64,000 bases of DNA from Pediococcus acidilactici (GCA_024970065.1 CP103908.1:496001-560000); one strand, 5' to 3'; positions 1-9,775 are shown, counted from the first letter of the stretch. Program-made: numbers and translations. The notes: a model not told the origin generated them from the sequence alone.

Positions 1-1137
1 CGCGAACCTATTTACGAAAAGGGGGTTAAAGATCATGCTGGTAAAAAAATTTCGTTAAAGGATACTGATCGACAACAAGTTCAATTTCTGACTGGTAAAA
101 GTAATTACGTGGTAGCTAGCTTGAAGGTCGAATTTAAAAAACATACTTACTACATATCTTCCTTGTCAAAAATAGATGCAATCATATTTAACCGAAATCA
201 ATTGATTCAAAAAATTTGGTTATACCTAACAATTAGTGTGGGGGTCAACTTGTTGTTGACCTATTTTGTCATGCAACGAATGCTAAAACCAATCCGGTTG
301 CTAAAGTCGTCAAGTCGCCTTTTCCAATTAAACAACCATGAATTTGTCCCTTTAAAAGTCACTGGGGATGATGAGTTAGCAGATTTAACTAAAGCCTATA
401 ACTTGATGGCAATGACAATTAAACACAATTTGGAAAAAGCTGAAGAACAAGCCTTATTACAAAAACAGTTTTCCCGTAACTTAACCCATGAAATTAATAC
501 GCCTTTAACAATTATCTTGGGTTATGCAGAATTGTTGCAACGTGACCAAATGGATAAGCACGAAAAGCAGGAGGCGCTAAATTATATAATTGAAGAGAGT
601 AGTCGGCTACAAAAGTTAGGGTCTCGGCTGAAACAATTAATTCAATACGAACACGCTCAACCACATTGGGAAACTTATGCAACTGAAGATTTAGCAAGCA
701 TGATTAAGCAAATGATTACGGGGATAAAGCAAAAAACCGATAAAGATTTTAAGTTCAAACTAGATTTGGCTGCTTCTAAACTCCAAATTGATCAAGCGTT
801 ATTCAAAGAGCTGATGATTAACTTATTAGATAATGCGATTCAAGCGCTACCTGAAAATGAGGGGTGTTTAAAGGTGTCTGGAAGCCTTTTGCAAGATACA
901 TATCAACTTCAGCTTGTTGATAATGGAAAAGGGATTGATACAGAAATGATGAACCGCGTTTTTGACCCGTTTGTTTCGGGACAGAAATATGAGGGCAATC
1001 ATCTAGGGTTAGGCTTGGCGATAACTCGTCAGATTGTGACTAGTCTAAATTGGCGTATTACGATTGGAAATACAAAAACCGGAGGCGCTAGGGTGAATAT
1101 AACCATACCAAGAGAGGTAAATGTTAATGAAGAGTAA
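1..1137 (+). CDS. Sensor histidine kinase, C-terminal part (5' end outside window)
   Basis: The reading frame is open from base 1, so the gene begins upstream. The visible 378 residues hold the end of an extracytoplasmic region, a membrane segment near residues 67-91, a HAMP linker to about 145, a HisKA region with H-box THEINTPLT (phospho-acceptor His near 163), an N-box LLDNAIQAL, a G1 box DNGKGID, an F-box FDPF and a G2 box GLGLAI. It should autophosphorylate and pass phosphate to a response regulator, probably encoded just upstream. The next gene overlaps its end and is probably co-transcribed. The signal sensed cannot be told. Confidence 0.9.
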   Translation, partial: REPIYEKGVKDHAGKKISLKDTDRQQVQFLTGKSNYVVASLKVEFKKHTYYISSLSKIDAIIFNRNQLIQKIWLYLTISVGVNLLLTYFVMQRMLKPIRLLKSSSRLFQLNNHEFVPLKVTGDDELADLTKAYNLMAMTIKHNLEKAEEQALLQKQFSRNLTHEINTPLTIILGYAELLQRDQMDKHEKQEALNYIIEESSRLQKLGSRLKQLIQYEHAQPHWETYATEDLASMIKQMITGIKQKTDKDFKFKLDLAASKLQIDQALFKELMINLLDNAIQALPENEGCLKVSGSLLQDTYQLQLVDNGKGIDTEMMNRVFDPFVSGQKYEGNHLGLGLAITRQIVTSLNWRITIGNTKTGGARVNITIPREVNVNEE

Positions 1138-1771
1138 GCGTAAAAATTTCATTTCACTTCTGGTATTTTTGCTTTTGTTAGGTTTAGGGGCTTTGGGCTT
1201 CTATTGTTGGATTGAAAGTAGTAGCCAACATTTTTATCAGCAACAGGCTCAAATAATTGATTACACAGTTAGCAAGGATACAGAAAAGCTAAGTCGCAGT
1301 CAGGTTATCCGATTGACGAGCCAAACAAAACCTGTTTTTTTAAATGATAGTCCTAAGCTTAACCCACACCAAGTTGATGAATTGATTACAAAAACCACTT
1401 CCATAGTTGGTCCCATTGATCACTTGTCTATTATTAGAGTTCAACCGAAAGTTTATTACGACAATACAGGAAAAGCAGTAACAACTTGGTTGGTACAAGG
1501 TTTAAGTGACGAAAGCGAGTTTGACTTTGAAATAAAAAAAGATATGCAACTGATTTTGAATTTCAATTGGACATCGGATAGCTTGACCCCTAAAGCTGAT
1601 TTAGGGAAAATAGCACAAAACTTTAATAAGCAGTTAGGGATAAAAATGAAGCAACAAAAGCAAATTAATAAAAATACCTTTGTAATGACGTATCCGCATC
1701 AAATTACCTATCAGGTACGGCGAAGTCAGACAAACATCTCAATTACTAACATTAGCAACACTGGTAGCTAA
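1127..1771 (+). CDS. Membrane-anchored hypothetical protein next to the sensor kinase
   Basis: This 214-residue protein has a basic N-terminus (MKSKRK), one hydrophobic segment near residues 7-28 and a polar domain probably outside the cell. I do not recognise the family. An ATG lies at 1121 and another at 1127; the AGAGAGG at 1111-1117 is better spaced for 1127. The gene overlaps the kinase stop by 11 bases, so translational coupling is likely. An accessory or signal-modulating partner of the kinase is a reasonable guess from context only. Confidence 0.75.
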   Translation: MKSKRKNFISLLVFLLLLGLGALGFYCWIESSSQHFYQQQAQIIDYTVSKDTEKLSRSQVIRLTSQTKPVFLNDSPKLNPHQVDELITKTTSIVGPIDHLSIIRVQPKVYYDNTGKAVTTWLVQGLSDESEFDFEIKKDMQLILNFNWTSDSLTPKADLGKIAQNFNKQLGIKMKQQKQINKNTFVMTYPHQITYQVRRSQTNISITNISNTGS

Positions 1772-2187
1772 ATAACATCGGTTTCCTATGTAGGATAGTT
1801 TAATTGATTGGGCATTCCTATTTAATTTAGTAGTTCGCCTTCTTAAGGAGGCTTTCTATTCTTGGTAAGAAAGTTATTTTTAAGCAATCTTCGCTGGAAG
1901 ATTGTTTTTTAGTTATTAACGTAAATTTTGGACGAAATACCCTTTAACAATACGTTGGTAAACTTTCATCAAACGTTATCATTAGCGGCTATGAAACATT
2001 ATATTGTTTAATATCTAGATTTTGAGGAACTACCTGCATTTTCATAGCGCCTGATAAAATTAAAATGCTTGTGGAAAACCGTTTATATATTTTTTATATA
2101 GTTTTAGCGATTCTAACATGAACCCCGCCATTTTTTGGAAAAATCAGTTAGAATAGAGGTAACAAATTGTTCGAGGAAGATTGAGGT
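1772..2187. other. Intergenic region with terminator and inverted repeat
   Basis: No convincing gene. It holds a short hairpin at about 1826-1842 (GCCT.../AGGC), the terminator at 1885-1910, and a separated inverted repeat GCTATGAAA (1988-1996) / TTTCATAGC (2040-2048) with 43 bases between the arms. The repeat might be an operator or a stem, but nothing else supports either reading. The last 100 bases before ung are AT-rich and probably carry its promoter. Confidence 0.5.
1885..1910 (+). terminator. Intrinsic terminator after the kinase operon
   Basis: CAATCTTC (1885-1892) pairs with GAAGATTG (1897-1904) around a GCTG loop, followed at once by six T residues. Confidence 0.85.
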
Positions 2188-2880
2188 ATGAAAACAATTA
2201 TTCATAACGATTGGCAACAGGTTTTAGAAAGTGAATTTGAAAAAGATTATTACGCAAATCTCCACCAATTTTTAAAGCAGGAGTACGCAACCCAAAATAT
2301 TCATCCCGATATGTACCACATTTTCCAAGCGTTCGAATGGACGCCCTTTTCGGAGGTGAAGGTAGTCATCTTGGGGCAGGATCCATATCATGGACCTCAC
2401 CAAGCGCACGGACTAAGTTTTTCAGTGCGCCCGGGAGTGCCGGTACCCCCGTCTTTACAAAATATCTACAAGGAATTACAGGATGATTTAGGAGTCAAAC
2501 CCGTACAACACGGATACCTGAAGAAATGGGCGGACCAAGGAGTGCTGTTGCTTAACTCCGTATTAACGGTGCGCAACGGCCAGGCCTTTTCACATCAAGG
2601 TCACGGCTGGGAACGGTTAACCGACACGGCAATTAAACGGTTATCGGAACGTGAAAAACCGGTGATCTTTATTTTGTGGGGGCGGGCTGCGCGTGACAAG
2701 ATCAAGTTAATTGACCAGTCCAGAAACATTATTATTCAATCTGCACATCCCAGTCCATTGTCGGCTTACCGGGGCTTTTTTGGTTCCAAGCCGTTTTCCA
2801 AAACCAACGCGGCACTGGAAGCAATGGGGGAAAAGCCGATTGATTGGCAACTACCAGAACACGTAGAAGAGGAAAAATAA
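2188..2880 (+). CDS. ung: Uracil-DNA glycosylase, family 1
   Basis: Removes uracil from DNA to start base-excision repair. The 230-residue length is normal for the family. Visible motifs are the water-activating loop [18 protein letters not shown] near residue 62, the [10 protein letters not shown] strand, and the DNA-intercalation loop [15 protein letters not shown] near 187. The ATG follows a weak GAGG-like site. The next gene, tsaE, starts on the base after the ung stop, so the two are likely one transcript, a common arrangement in lactobacilli. Confidence 0.97.
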   Translation: MKTIIHNDWQQVLESEFEKDYYANLHQFLKQEYATQNIHPDMYHIFQAFEWTPFSEVKVVILGQDPYHGPHQAHGLSFSVRPGVPVPPSLQNIYKELQDDLGVKPVQHGYLKKWADQGVLLLNSVLTVRNGQAFSHQGHGWERLTDTAIKRLSEREKPVIFILWGRAARDKIKLIDQSRNIIIQSAHPSPLSAYRGFFGSKPFSKTNAALEAMGEKPIDWQLPEHVEEEK

Positions 2881-3354
2881 ATGCAAACTTATCAATTACG
2901 AAACGAAGAAATGACCATTGAATTTGGCAAAATGATTGGTAAACTTCTGCATCCTAACGATGTGGTTGTGTTAGACGGAGATCTCGGAGCGGGAAAGACC
3001 ACCTTAACGAAGGGCATTGCCCAGGCTTTGGGAATTAAACGTTACGTAAAAAGTCCCACCTACACGATCATTCACGAATATCATGACGGACGCATGCCGT
3101 TATACCATATTGACGCCTACCGGTTGGAAGACGGCAATGCCGACGACATTGGCTTAGAAGAATACTTTGAAAGCGACGGGGTTACCGTCATTGAATGGGC
3201 CCAGTTTATTAAGGAATATTTGCCCGAAGAATATTTAAAGATTGGTTTGGACCGCAATCATGATAATACGCAACGGTTTCTGACTATCGAACCGAATGGT
3301 GAACGGTACCAGCAATTTGAAAAATTCCTTGAGGATCAAATTAATGGCCAATAG
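2881..3354 (+). CDS. tsaE: tRNA threonylcarbamoyladenosine biosynthesis ATPase TsaE
   Basis: TsaE is the P-loop ATPase partner of TsaB/TsaD in making the universal t6A modification at position 37 of ANN-decoding tRNAs. The 157-residue protein carries the Walker A motif GDLGAGKTTL near residue 35, the segment SPTYTIIHEY, the conserved HIDAYRLE motif near 76, and VIEWAQ. It abuts ung with no gap and its 3' end overlaps the GNAT gene by 11 bases, a compact ung-tsaE-GNAT operon. Confidence 0.95.
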   Translation: MQTYQLRNEEMTIEFGKMIGKLLHPNDVVVLDGDLGAGKTTLTKGIAQALGIKRYVKSPTYTIIHEYHDGRMPLYHIDAYRLEDGNADDIGLEEYFESDGVTVIEWAQFIKEYLPEEYLKIGLDRNHDNTQRFLTIEPNGERYQQFEKFLEDQINGQ

Positions 3355-3850
3355 GGAAGACGAAGTTTACCTAACGGAGGGAGCCCCTGAAGACGCCCAA
3401 GCCACCGTGGAGCTAATTGACCAATTAGAAACGGAGACGGATTCAATTGAGTTTGACCCCACTATTCACCGGCTCGAACTCAAATTAGTGCAACAAAATT
3501 TAGCGTTAATTCAGCAAAGTCCGACTAACTTTTTATTGTTGGCAAAGTTGGGGGAGACTCCAATCGGCTTGCTAACGATTGTGGAAACGGACGCTAAAAA
3601 AGGGCAGGCAGAGTTGGGAGTCGGCGTGCTTAAAAAATATTGGCACAATGGCATTGGCACCTTGCTAGTTGATGAAGCGTTGTACTGGGCCCAAAATTAT
3701 AGCGACCTATCGACCATTTGGCTAGACGTCCTGACGGATAACGAGCCGGCCATCCACCTATACGAAAAGATGGGCTTTACAACTAAAAAAGCCCCGATCA
3801 AGGATGACCAGGGCCGGAGTTTGAAACGGATGGCACGCAAGCTTAGCTAA
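3344..3850 (+). CDS. GNAT family N-acetyltransferase
   Basis: The 168-residue product has the GNAT acetyl-CoA fold: LLAKLGETPIGLLTIV (strands 3-4), ELGVGVLKKYWHNGIGTLLVDEAL (motif A with the GIGT pyrophosphate loop) and the C-terminal AIHLYEKMGFTTKK (motif B). The ATG at 3344 is chosen because GAGGA lies at 3331-3335. The gene overlaps tsaE by 11 bases, and its stop overlaps the convergent exonuclease gene by 8. The acceptor is unknown; it lacks clear RimI features. Confidence 0.88.
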   Translation: MANREDEVYLTEGAPEDAQATVELIDQLETETDSIEFDPTIHRLELKLVQQNLALIQQSPTNFLLLAKLGETPIGLLTIVETDAKKGQAELGVGVLKKYWHNGIGTLLVDEALYWAQNYSDLSTIWLDVLTDNEPAIHLYEKMGFTTKKAPIKDDQGRSLKRMARKLS

Positions 3851-4388
3851 CTTTACGGATAAAGCTGCTAATGGCGTCTGCGCCGAATTGCTTCTTCTCG
3901 TATAGCAAGATGTTCGCACAAGCCAAACTATCGTCTAAAGCGTTGTGGTGGTGCTCTAATTCAATTCCTAAATTGTCACAGAGCGTGTTGAGCTTGTGGT
4001 TAGGATAATTAGGAAAGAAACTGCGGGATGTTCGCAAAGTGTCTAAGGTTTGGTACGGTAGCCGGTTGAGCTCGTAACGCTCCAGAGTTTTCTTTAAGAC
4101 GCTGTTATCAAAATTGGCGTTGTGGGCCACGACTAGTTGGTCAGGAGTGAAGAACGGCTGTAAAATCGGCCACAGCTCTGGAAAAGTGGGCGCGTCCTGC
4201 ACGTCTTCCTCATGGATACCATGTACTTGAACGTTTCGCCAGTGAAATTTGGTTTCCGGATTAATTAAAGAGTACAGTTCGTCGGTGATTTGATCGTTTT
4301 GAACCACCGTTAACGCAATCGAACATGCGCTAGCCCGCGCAGGTGCGGCAGTTTCAAAATCAATGGCAACAAAGTTCAAAAATATCAC
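3843..4388 (-). CDS. DnaQ-like 3'-5' exonuclease domain protein
   Basis: A stand-alone DEDDh exonuclease domain of about 181 residues. Exo I is AIDFETA, Exo II is AHNANFDNSVL, and Exo III is HHNALDDSLACA with the catalytic His and Asp. Such proteins resemble the epsilon proofreading subunit and trim DNA or RNA ends; the exact substrate is not predictable. The start is uncertain: a GTG at 4388 lies only two bases from AAGGA, while a TTG at 4379 is better spaced. It converges on the GNAT gene. Confidence 0.88.
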   Translation of the reverse strand: MIFLNFVAIDFETAAPARASACSIALTVVQNDQITDELYSLINPETKFHWRNVQVHGIHEEDVQDAPTFPELWPILQPFFTPDQLVVAHNANFDNSVLKKTLERYELNRLPYQTLDTLRTSRSFFPNYPNHKLNTLCDNLGIELEHHHNALDDSLACANILLYEKKQFGADAISSFIRKVS

Positions 4389-4452
4389 TGTCCTTATATT
4401 ATTTTAAGTCAAGTTTAACGAATAAAGATTAGTGCGTAAAGGAGTTTTTCCA

Positions 4453-5370
4453 ATGATTAAAATTGGGGTAATCGGATTAGGAAACATCGCCCAGAAGGCA
4501 TATCTGCCAGTGGACAGTCAGTTGCAGGATCGTTTTGAATGGTACCTGGTTAGCCGGCAAGCTGATAAGTTGCACCACTTGCAAAAGCGATATGGGTTTC
4601 AACACGCCACGACCCGGATGGATGATTTGCTTGACGAAAATGTACAGGCAGTTTTTGTGCACACCGCTACTACCACCCATTACACGATTGTGAAAAAGTT
4701 TTTGCAACGGGGGATTCATGTGTATGTGGATAAACCAATTTCGGAAAATTTGGCCGAAGTGGAGGAGCTTTACCAAATTGCTGCAGACCACCACGTGTTA
4801 TTAACCTGTGGATTTAATCGACGGTTTGCCCCGCTGCACCAAACGCTAGGACAGTTAGGAACTCCACATTTAGTTCGGGCAACTAAAACGCGGGTGGCGG
4901 AAAACCAAAGTATTCAATTTGCCATCTATGATTTAATGATCCACGTAATTGACTTAGTTCAATTTTTGATGGGATCGAAAAAAGTAGAATACGTGGATGG
5001 ACGGCTACGCGAACAAGATGGTCGGCTAGTTTGGGCGAAGGTCGAACTAACTAATGGTTTTACTTCCGGCACGGCGCAGATTGATTTGCGCGCTGGCGCG
5101 AATACCGAAGTGGCAGAAATGATTAGCAATCACGGTGTCGACCGGGTGGAAAATTTACAAACGTTGACATCCGATCACGACGGACAACGGACGATTCAAA
5201 GTACGCCGGATTGGCAAAAAATGCTGGTGACGCGGGGATTTGCGCCGTTGATTGAAGCTTTTTTGCGGGCGGTAGAAAACGGTGGTCCGAACCCGGTATC
5301 ACCCGCTTCGGCCATTCAAGCCCATACGCTGTGTGACCGTTTAATCCAGAGTATGAAAGTGATAAAATAA
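4453..5370 (+). CDS. Gfo/Idh/MocA family oxidoreductase
   Basis: The 305-residue protein starts with a Rossmann dinucleotide motif (GVIGLGNIAQKAYLPV, residues 5-20) and has the family EKP-like motif VDKPISEN near residue 93, followed by the C-terminal beta-sheet substrate domain. Members reduce or oxidise sugars, inositols or related compounds with NAD(P); the substrate cannot be told. AAGGAG at 4439-4444 sets the ATG at 4453. It stands alone between the divergent exonuclease and murB. Confidence 0.9.
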   Translation: MIKIGVIGLGNIAQKAYLPVDSQLQDRFEWYLVSRQADKLHHLQKRYGFQHATTRMDDLLDENVQAVFVHTATTTHYTIVKKFLQRGIHVYVDKPISENLAEVEELYQIAADHHVLLTCGFNRRFAPLHQTLGQLGTPHLVRATKTRVAENQSIQFAIYDLMIHVIDLVQFLMGSKKVEYVDGRLREQDGRLVWAKVELTNGFTSGTAQIDLRAGANTEVAEMISNHGVDRVENLQTLTSDHDGQRTIQSTPDWQKMLVTRGFAPLIEAFLRAVENGGPNPVSPASAIQAHTLCDRLIQSMKVIK

Positions 5371-5436
5371 GCAAAGAGATTTTTCGGTGAATCGTTAGGA
5401 TTCATAATGTAAATGAGGTAAGAGGGGAAAAGTAAG

Positions 5437-6336
5437 ATGGATCAATCAATAACCGCGGCATTTCCAGAAATTAAGGTCTACGAAAACGAACCGTTATCAA
5501 AATATACCAACACACAAACGGGTGGACCAGCGGATTTACTAGTATTTCCCAAGTCGGTTACTGAAACCAAACAACTGATGATTTGGGCTAAAGAAACCGC
5601 CACACCCCTAACGGTGATTGGAAATGCGAGCAATTTGATTGTGCGCGATGGTGGGATTCGCGGACTAGTTTTGATTTTAACTAAGATGGATAATATCCAG
5701 GTCAACGGCAATACGGTAATTGCGGAAGCAGGTGCGGCCCTAATCCAAGCCACCGAAGTAGCTTACCAATCGGGACTGACCGGTTTTGAATTTGCCGCTG
5801 GGATCCCAGGCTCGGTAGGCGGGGCAATCTTTATGAATGCCGGAGCTTACGGCGGTGAAATTAGCGAGATTGTGGAAAGCGCCGAAGTGTTGACGCCAGA
5901 AGGCAAAGTCAAGCGGCTCAACAACCACGAGTTAGATTTTGGTTACCGCCACAGTAGCGTGCAGGATTATCACGATGTGGTAATTTCGGCAGCGTTCAAG
6001 CTACGGCCTGGTGACCAAACCAAAATTCGGGCCCGGATGGATGAATTGAACCGGTTGCGTGCTTCCAAGCAACCCCTTGAATATCCGTCATGTGGGAGTG
6101 TATTCAAGCGGCCAACCGGTTACTTTACCGGAAAGTTAATTCACGAAGCTGGTTTGCAAGGCTTTACAATTGGTGGTGCCCAAGTTTCTCAAAAGCACGC
6201 CGGATTTATTATTAACATCGGGAACGCTACGGCAACCGATTATCTAGACGTGATCCATCACGTGCAAGCAACGGTATTCAAGCAGTTTGGAGTTAAACTG
6301 GAAACCGAAGTTCGAATCATTGGTGAAGAAAAATAA
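5437..6336 (+). CDS. murB: UDP-N-acetylenolpyruvoylglucosamine reductase
   Basis: MurB makes UDP-MurNAc by NADPH-dependent reduction of the enolpyruvyl group, the second committed step of peptidoglycan precursor synthesis. The 299-residue protein has the FAD-binding motifs [11 protein letters not shown] and [15 protein letters not shown], then [21 protein letters not shown] near residue 123, and CGSVFKRP with the catalytic Ser near 227; it ends with a conserved ETEVRIIG. Length and motifs fit the short type II enzymes of Firmicutes. It lies just upstream of the folded element and cdaA. Confidence 0.97.
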   Translation: MDQSITAAFPEIKVYENEPLSKYTNTQTGGPADLLVFPKSVTETKQLMIWAKETATPLTVIGNASNLIVRDGGIRGLVLILTKMDNIQVNGNTVIAEAGAALIQATEVAYQSGLTGFEFAAGIPGSVGGAIFMNAGAYGGEISEIVESAEVLTPEGKVKRLNNHELDFGYRHSSVQDYHDVVISAAFKLRPGDQTKIRARMDELNRLRASKQPLEYPSCGSVFKRPTGYFTGKLIHEAGLQGFTIGGAQVSQKHAGFIINIGNATATDYLDVIHHVQATVFKQFGVKLETEVRIIGEEK

Positions 6337-6352
6337 ATTAAATATTTAAACG

Positions 6353-6452
6353 AAGTGACCTCCGATTTGGCTAGCGGCTGAAATGCGGTTATGCACATTT
6401 GAAGCGTGAATGTGTGATAAATTACCCCCCCGCAACAAATAGGAGGTCACTT
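6353..6452 (+). ncRNA. Long folded element between murB and cdaA (candidate structured RNA or miniature element)
   Basis: The outer arms AAGTGACCTCC (6353-6363) and GGAGGTCACTT (6442-6452) are perfect complements. Inside them ATTTG pairs with CAAAT, TGCGG pairs with CCGCA, and an inner hairpin pairs TTATGCACATT with AATGTGTGATAA (one bulge, one G-U) around the loop TGAAGCGTG. The whole 100 bases therefore form one long, stacked structure with an internal loop near GCTAGCGGCTGAAA. There is no T-run, so it is not a plain terminator. I do not recognise a known riboswitch class. A small palindromic mobile element is the main alternative. Confidence 0.5.
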
Positions 6453-6463
6453 TATATTCTCTC

Positions 6464-6472
6464 TGGTATAAT
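6464..6472 (+). promoter_or_regulatory. Extended -10 promoter for cdaA
   Basis: TGGTATAAT gives a perfect TATAAT (6467-6472) with an upstream TG, placed 32 bases before the cdaA ATG. The -35 is weak and would lie inside the right arm of the folded element, so folding or protein binding there could affect initiation. Confidence 0.6.
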
Positions 6473-6503
6473 TATCCCTGAATATGAATTTGGAGGGACA
6501 GGT

Positions 6504-7355
6504 ATGAACATAAATTGGTCCCAGTTGTTAACTTGGAGCGACGTCATCAATATTATTGATGTACTCGTGGTTTGGTTTGTAATTTATGAATTGATTATGC
6601 TGCTGCGGGGAACCAAGGCGGTACAGTTATTTCGCGGAATTATCGTCATTATTATAATAATGGCGGGAAGCTGGTACATCGGCTTAAGTACGGTCTACTG
6701 GATTATGAATCAGGTCATCAATTGGGGAGTAATTGCGATGGTGATCATCTTTCAACCAGAAATCCGTCGGGGACTAGAACACCTCGGACGCGGCTCGATT
6801 TTTGCAAAGAACCATTCGCAAAAAGAGGCTGAAGAAAAGATGATCCAGGCGTTGGACAAAGCGATTCAGTACATGGCTAAGCGTCGGATTGGGGCGTTGG
6901 TTTCAATTCAGATGGAAACCGGGTTGGACGATTACATCGAAACCGGAATTCCGCTGGACGCCGACGTTTCGGGAGAACTGTTGATCAACATTTTTATCCC
7001 CAACACCCCGTTACATGATGGCGCGGTGATTATTAAAAATGGCAAGATTGCCGTTGCGGCAGCGTACTTGCCGTTATCACAAAGCAATTTAATTCCTAAG
7101 GAACTTGGAACACGGCACCGGGCGGCAGTTGGGATGAGTGAAGTTACCGACGCGCTTACGATTGTGGTCTCGGAAGAAACTGGTGAAGTTTCCATTATGA
7201 AGGATGGCGAATTACTGCGCGATATGTCACAAGAATCCTACTTACGTTATTTCCGGACCCAATTAATTACTAGTGATGAAGGGCCTACGCCGTTCTTTAC
7301 TTCAGTTACGGAAAATATTTCGGCCTTCTTTAAAGGGAAAAGGGGGCGTCACTAA
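6504..7355 (+). CDS. cdaA: Diadenylate cyclase CdaA
   Basis: Makes the second messenger c-di-AMP from two ATP at the membrane. The 283-residue protein has three hydrophobic segments in the first 80 residues and a DisA_N/DAC domain with the catalytic motif LHDGAVII and the RHRAAVGMSE motif. The ATG at 6504 is chosen because TTTGGAGGGA precedes it; the frame extends further upstream but without a start signal. It is followed without a gap by cdaR and then glmM, the conserved operon that ties c-di-AMP to cell-wall synthesis. Confidence 0.96.
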   Translation: MNINWSQLLTWSDVINIIDVLVVWFVIYELIMLLRGTKAVQLFRGIIVIIIIMAGSWYIGLSTVYWIMNQVINWGVIAMVIIFQPEIRRGLEHLGRGSIFAKNHSQKEAEEKMIQALDKAIQYMAKRRIGALVSIQMETGLDDYIETGIPLDADVSGELLINIFIPNTPLHDGAVIIKNGKIAVAAAYLPLSQSNLIPKELGTRHRAAVGMSEVTDALTIVVSEETGEVSIMKDGELLRDMSQESYLRYFRTQLITSDEGPTPFFTSVTENISAFFKGKRGRH

Positions 7356-8252
7356 ATGAAAAAGTTTTTTACCCAAAATTTTAGTTACCGGTTAATTGCG
7401 CTGGTTTTGGCTCTCCTGTTGTTTGCGTACGTGAAGACCGATCACCTCACTTCAACGCGGGTGTCCGGGACCGACGCAACGCAGAATAAAACCGCGTTGA
7501 TGTCCACCAAGACGGCCACAATTACCATGCCGGTAGATTTAGACGTGGACTCAAGTAAGTACGTAGTTAGTGGGTATCAAGAACGGGTTAAGATTACGCT
7601 GACCGGTTCAAGTGCAATGATTACCACCTTAACCAACACCCGTAACTTTAAGGTATACCTCGCGCTGCAGGACTATGCCCCTGGCAAGCATACGGTTAAA
7701 TACCAAGTGGAAGGACTTGGCAAAGATATTCGCTACCGAATCCAACCAGAAAAATCGAAAATTACGATTGCCCATCGGAAGACGAAGAAGTTCGAAATTC
7801 GTTATCGTTACGACACTAACATGGTGAAGGAAGGCTATGAAATGGGAAACGTGAAGACTTCGGTAACGACGGTTCAAGCGACGGGATCGGCATCGGAAAT
7901 TGACCGAATTAGTCAGGTGGTTGCCGACGTTAACGTCCCTAGCAACACGACAGAGGATATTTCTGCACGTTCCGTGTTGCAAGCTTTGGACTCAAACGGT
8001 AACATTGTAAACGTAGTGTTGACTCCACAATCGGTAAACGTGACGATTCCAGTTTCTAAGTCAAAGACGGAAAAAGCTAAGGAATCTAACGAAGTAAACA
8101 GTCAAGCTACGTCCTCTTCTAGCAGTTCGGAAAAATCAGCAAGTAGCGCCGCTTCTTCCAGCAGTGAGGCAAGTTCTTCAAGTTCGGCAAGCAGCGACGA
8201 TGGTTCGTCTACTGACAGTAGCAGCGGGGATGGTAGTACGGACCTTCAGTAA
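7356..8252 (+). CDS. cdaR: CdaA regulatory protein CdaR (YbbR domains)
   Basis: A membrane-anchored partner that modulates diadenylate cyclase activity. Of its 298 residues, 7-25 form one membrane anchor, the middle contains YbbR-type repeats (for example the segments around VDLDVDSSKYVV and VKTSVTTVQATGSASEID), and the last 60 residues are a low-complexity Ser-rich tail exposed outside the cell. Its ATG directly follows the cdaA stop. The Ser tail is longer than in Bacillus CdaR; length variation there is common. Confidence 0.92.
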   Translation: MKKFFTQNFSYRLIALVLALLLFAYVKTDHLTSTRVSGTDATQNKTALMSTKTATITMPVDLDVDSSKYVVSGYQERVKITLTGSSAMITTLTNTRNFKVYLALQDYAPGKHTVKYQVEGLGKDIRYRIQPEKSKITIAHRKTKKFEIRYRYDTNMVKEGYEMGNVKTSVTTVQATGSASEIDRISQVVADVNVPSNTTEDISARSVLQALDSNGNIVNVVLTPQSVNVTIPVSKSKTEKAKESNEVNSQATSSSSSSEKSASSAASSSSEASSSSSASSDDGSSTDSSSGDGSTDLQ

Positions 8253-8354
8253 CAAGGTTAGCTTAACGGGCTGATTTTATAATTTAGATAATGAGTTAAA
8301 AGAGATTGACGGCGGGCTTTCGGAGCCTTGCTGCAAAAAAGGAGATTTTCAATA

Positions 8355-9716
8355 ATGAAATTGAAGTATTTTGGTACAGATGGAGTTCGTGGGATTGCAA
8401 ACGAAACGTTGACACCAGAACTAGCTTTCCAATTGGGAAGAACTGGCGGATACGTATTAACTAAGCACGCCAAAGATGCCGACCAGCGGCCCCGCGTGCT
8501 AGTTTCACGGGATACTCGGGTTTCTGGCCAATTGTTAAAACACGCCTTGATTTCAGGTCTTTTATCGGTAGGGATCGAAGTAATGGATATGGGAATTGTT
8601 ACTACCCCCGGGGTTGCTTACTTGGTTCGTAAGCAAGAAGCTGACGCCGGAGTGATGATTACGGCTTCCCATAATCCGGTAGAAGACAACGGAATTAAGT
8701 TCTTTGGTTCGGACGGTTACAAGTTATCTGACGAATTAGAAGCTGAAATCGAAGTTCTCTTAGATGCGGAAAAAGATAACCTTCCACGGCCATCAGCTAA
8801 GGGGCTGGGCTCTGTAACGGATTACCCTGAAGGTGGGTTAAATTACACTGCTTTCTTGGAACAAACGATTCCCGACGACCTAGAAGGGTTACATATCGCG
8901 GTGGACGCTGCTAACGGTGCTACTAGCGGCTACGTTTCCCAAATCTTTGCTGACTTAAATACTGAATTTGAAACGATGGCAACCAACCCCGATGGTTTAA
9001 ACATTAATGCGGGAGTCGGCTCGACCCATCCAGAAGCTCTAGCAAAATTCGTGGTTGAAAAGGGCGCGGATATGGGAGTTGCCTTTGATGGGGACGGTGA
9101 CCGTTGTATCGCGGTAGATGAAAAGGGAAATATCGTCGACGGCGACAAGATTATGTACATTTGCGGGAAGTTTTTAAGCGAACGGGGTCGTCTTAAAGAA
9201 GACACCGTGGTAACGACCGTAATGAGTAACCTCGGAATGTACAAAGCGTTAGAAAAACACGGTATGCATTCGGTTAAAACCCAAGTTGGTGACCGCTACG
9301 TAGTGGAAGAAATGTTGAAGGATGGTTATAACCTTGGTGGGGAACAATCTGGCCACATTATTTTCTTAGACCACAACACTACCGGGGATGGCATGCTTAC
9401 GGCTATCCAATTAATGTACGTGGTTAAGCAAACTGGTAAAAAACTTTCCGAATTAGCTGCTGAAGTAACTACGTACCCTCAAAAGTTAGTTAACGTACGG
9501 GTCCAAGATAAGAAATTAGCGCTTGAAAACCAAGCCATCAAGGACATCATCAAGAAGGTTGAAGACGAAATGGCTGGCGAAGGCCGGGTATTAGTACGCC
9601 CTTCTGGAACCGAAGACTTGCTTCGGGTGATGGCGGAAGCTCCTACTGAAGAAGCGGTTAACCAATACGTTGACCGAATTGTTGCGGTAGTTAAGAGCGA
9701 AGTTGGCGTTGATTAA
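8355..9716 (+). CDS. glmM: Phosphoglucosamine mutase
   Basis: Converts glucosamine-6-phosphate to glucosamine-1-phosphate for UDP-GlcNAc. The 453-residue protein starts [16 protein letters not shown] after AAAAAGGAG. It carries the phosphoserine loop [16 protein letters not shown] near residue 100, the metal-binding loop DGDGDR near 240, the sugar-binding loop GEQSGH near 323, and the phosphate-binding loop [12 protein letters not shown] near the C-terminus. It ends the cdaA-cdaR-glmM operon. c-di-AMP components interact with GlmM in related bacteria, which fits this gene order. Confidence 0.97.
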   Translation: MKLKYFGTDGVRGIANETLTPELAFQLGRTGGYVLTKHAKDADQRPRVLVSRDTRVSGQLLKHALISGLLSVGIEVMDMGIVTTPGVAYLVRKQEADAGVMITASHNPVEDNGIKFFGSDGYKLSDELEAEIEVLLDAEKDNLPRPSAKGLGSVTDYPEGGLNYTAFLEQTIPDDLEGLHIAVDAANGATSGYVSQIFADLNTEFETMATNPDGLNINAGVGSTHPEALAKFVVEKGADMGVAFDGDGDRCIAVDEKGNIVDGDKIMYICGKFLSERGRLKEDTVVTTVMSNLGMYKALEKHGMHSVKTQVGDRYVVEEMLKDGYNLGGEQSGHIIFLDHNTTGDGMLTAIQLMYVVKQTGKKLSELAAEVTTYPQKLVNVRVQDKKLALENQAIKDIIKKVEDEMAGEGRVLVRPSGTEDLLRVMAEAPTEEAVNQYVDRIVAVVKSEVGVD

Positions 9717-9744
9717 TGGCCATAATTAAATTGTAGTAAAACGA

Positions 9745-9775
9745 AACGGGCGGAGAAAATCTCCAGCCCGTTTTT
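9745..9775 (+). terminator. Intrinsic terminator of the cdaA-cdaR-glmM operon
   Basis: AACGGGC (9745-9751) with GGAG forms a GC-rich stem with CTCC and GCCCGTT, ending in a T-run. Confidence 0.9.

Noticed and set aside
8300..8340. Small hairpin before glmM as an attenuator
   Set aside because: GGGCT/AGCC pairing is short and no T-run follows; the bases are better explained as leader with ribosome binding site.
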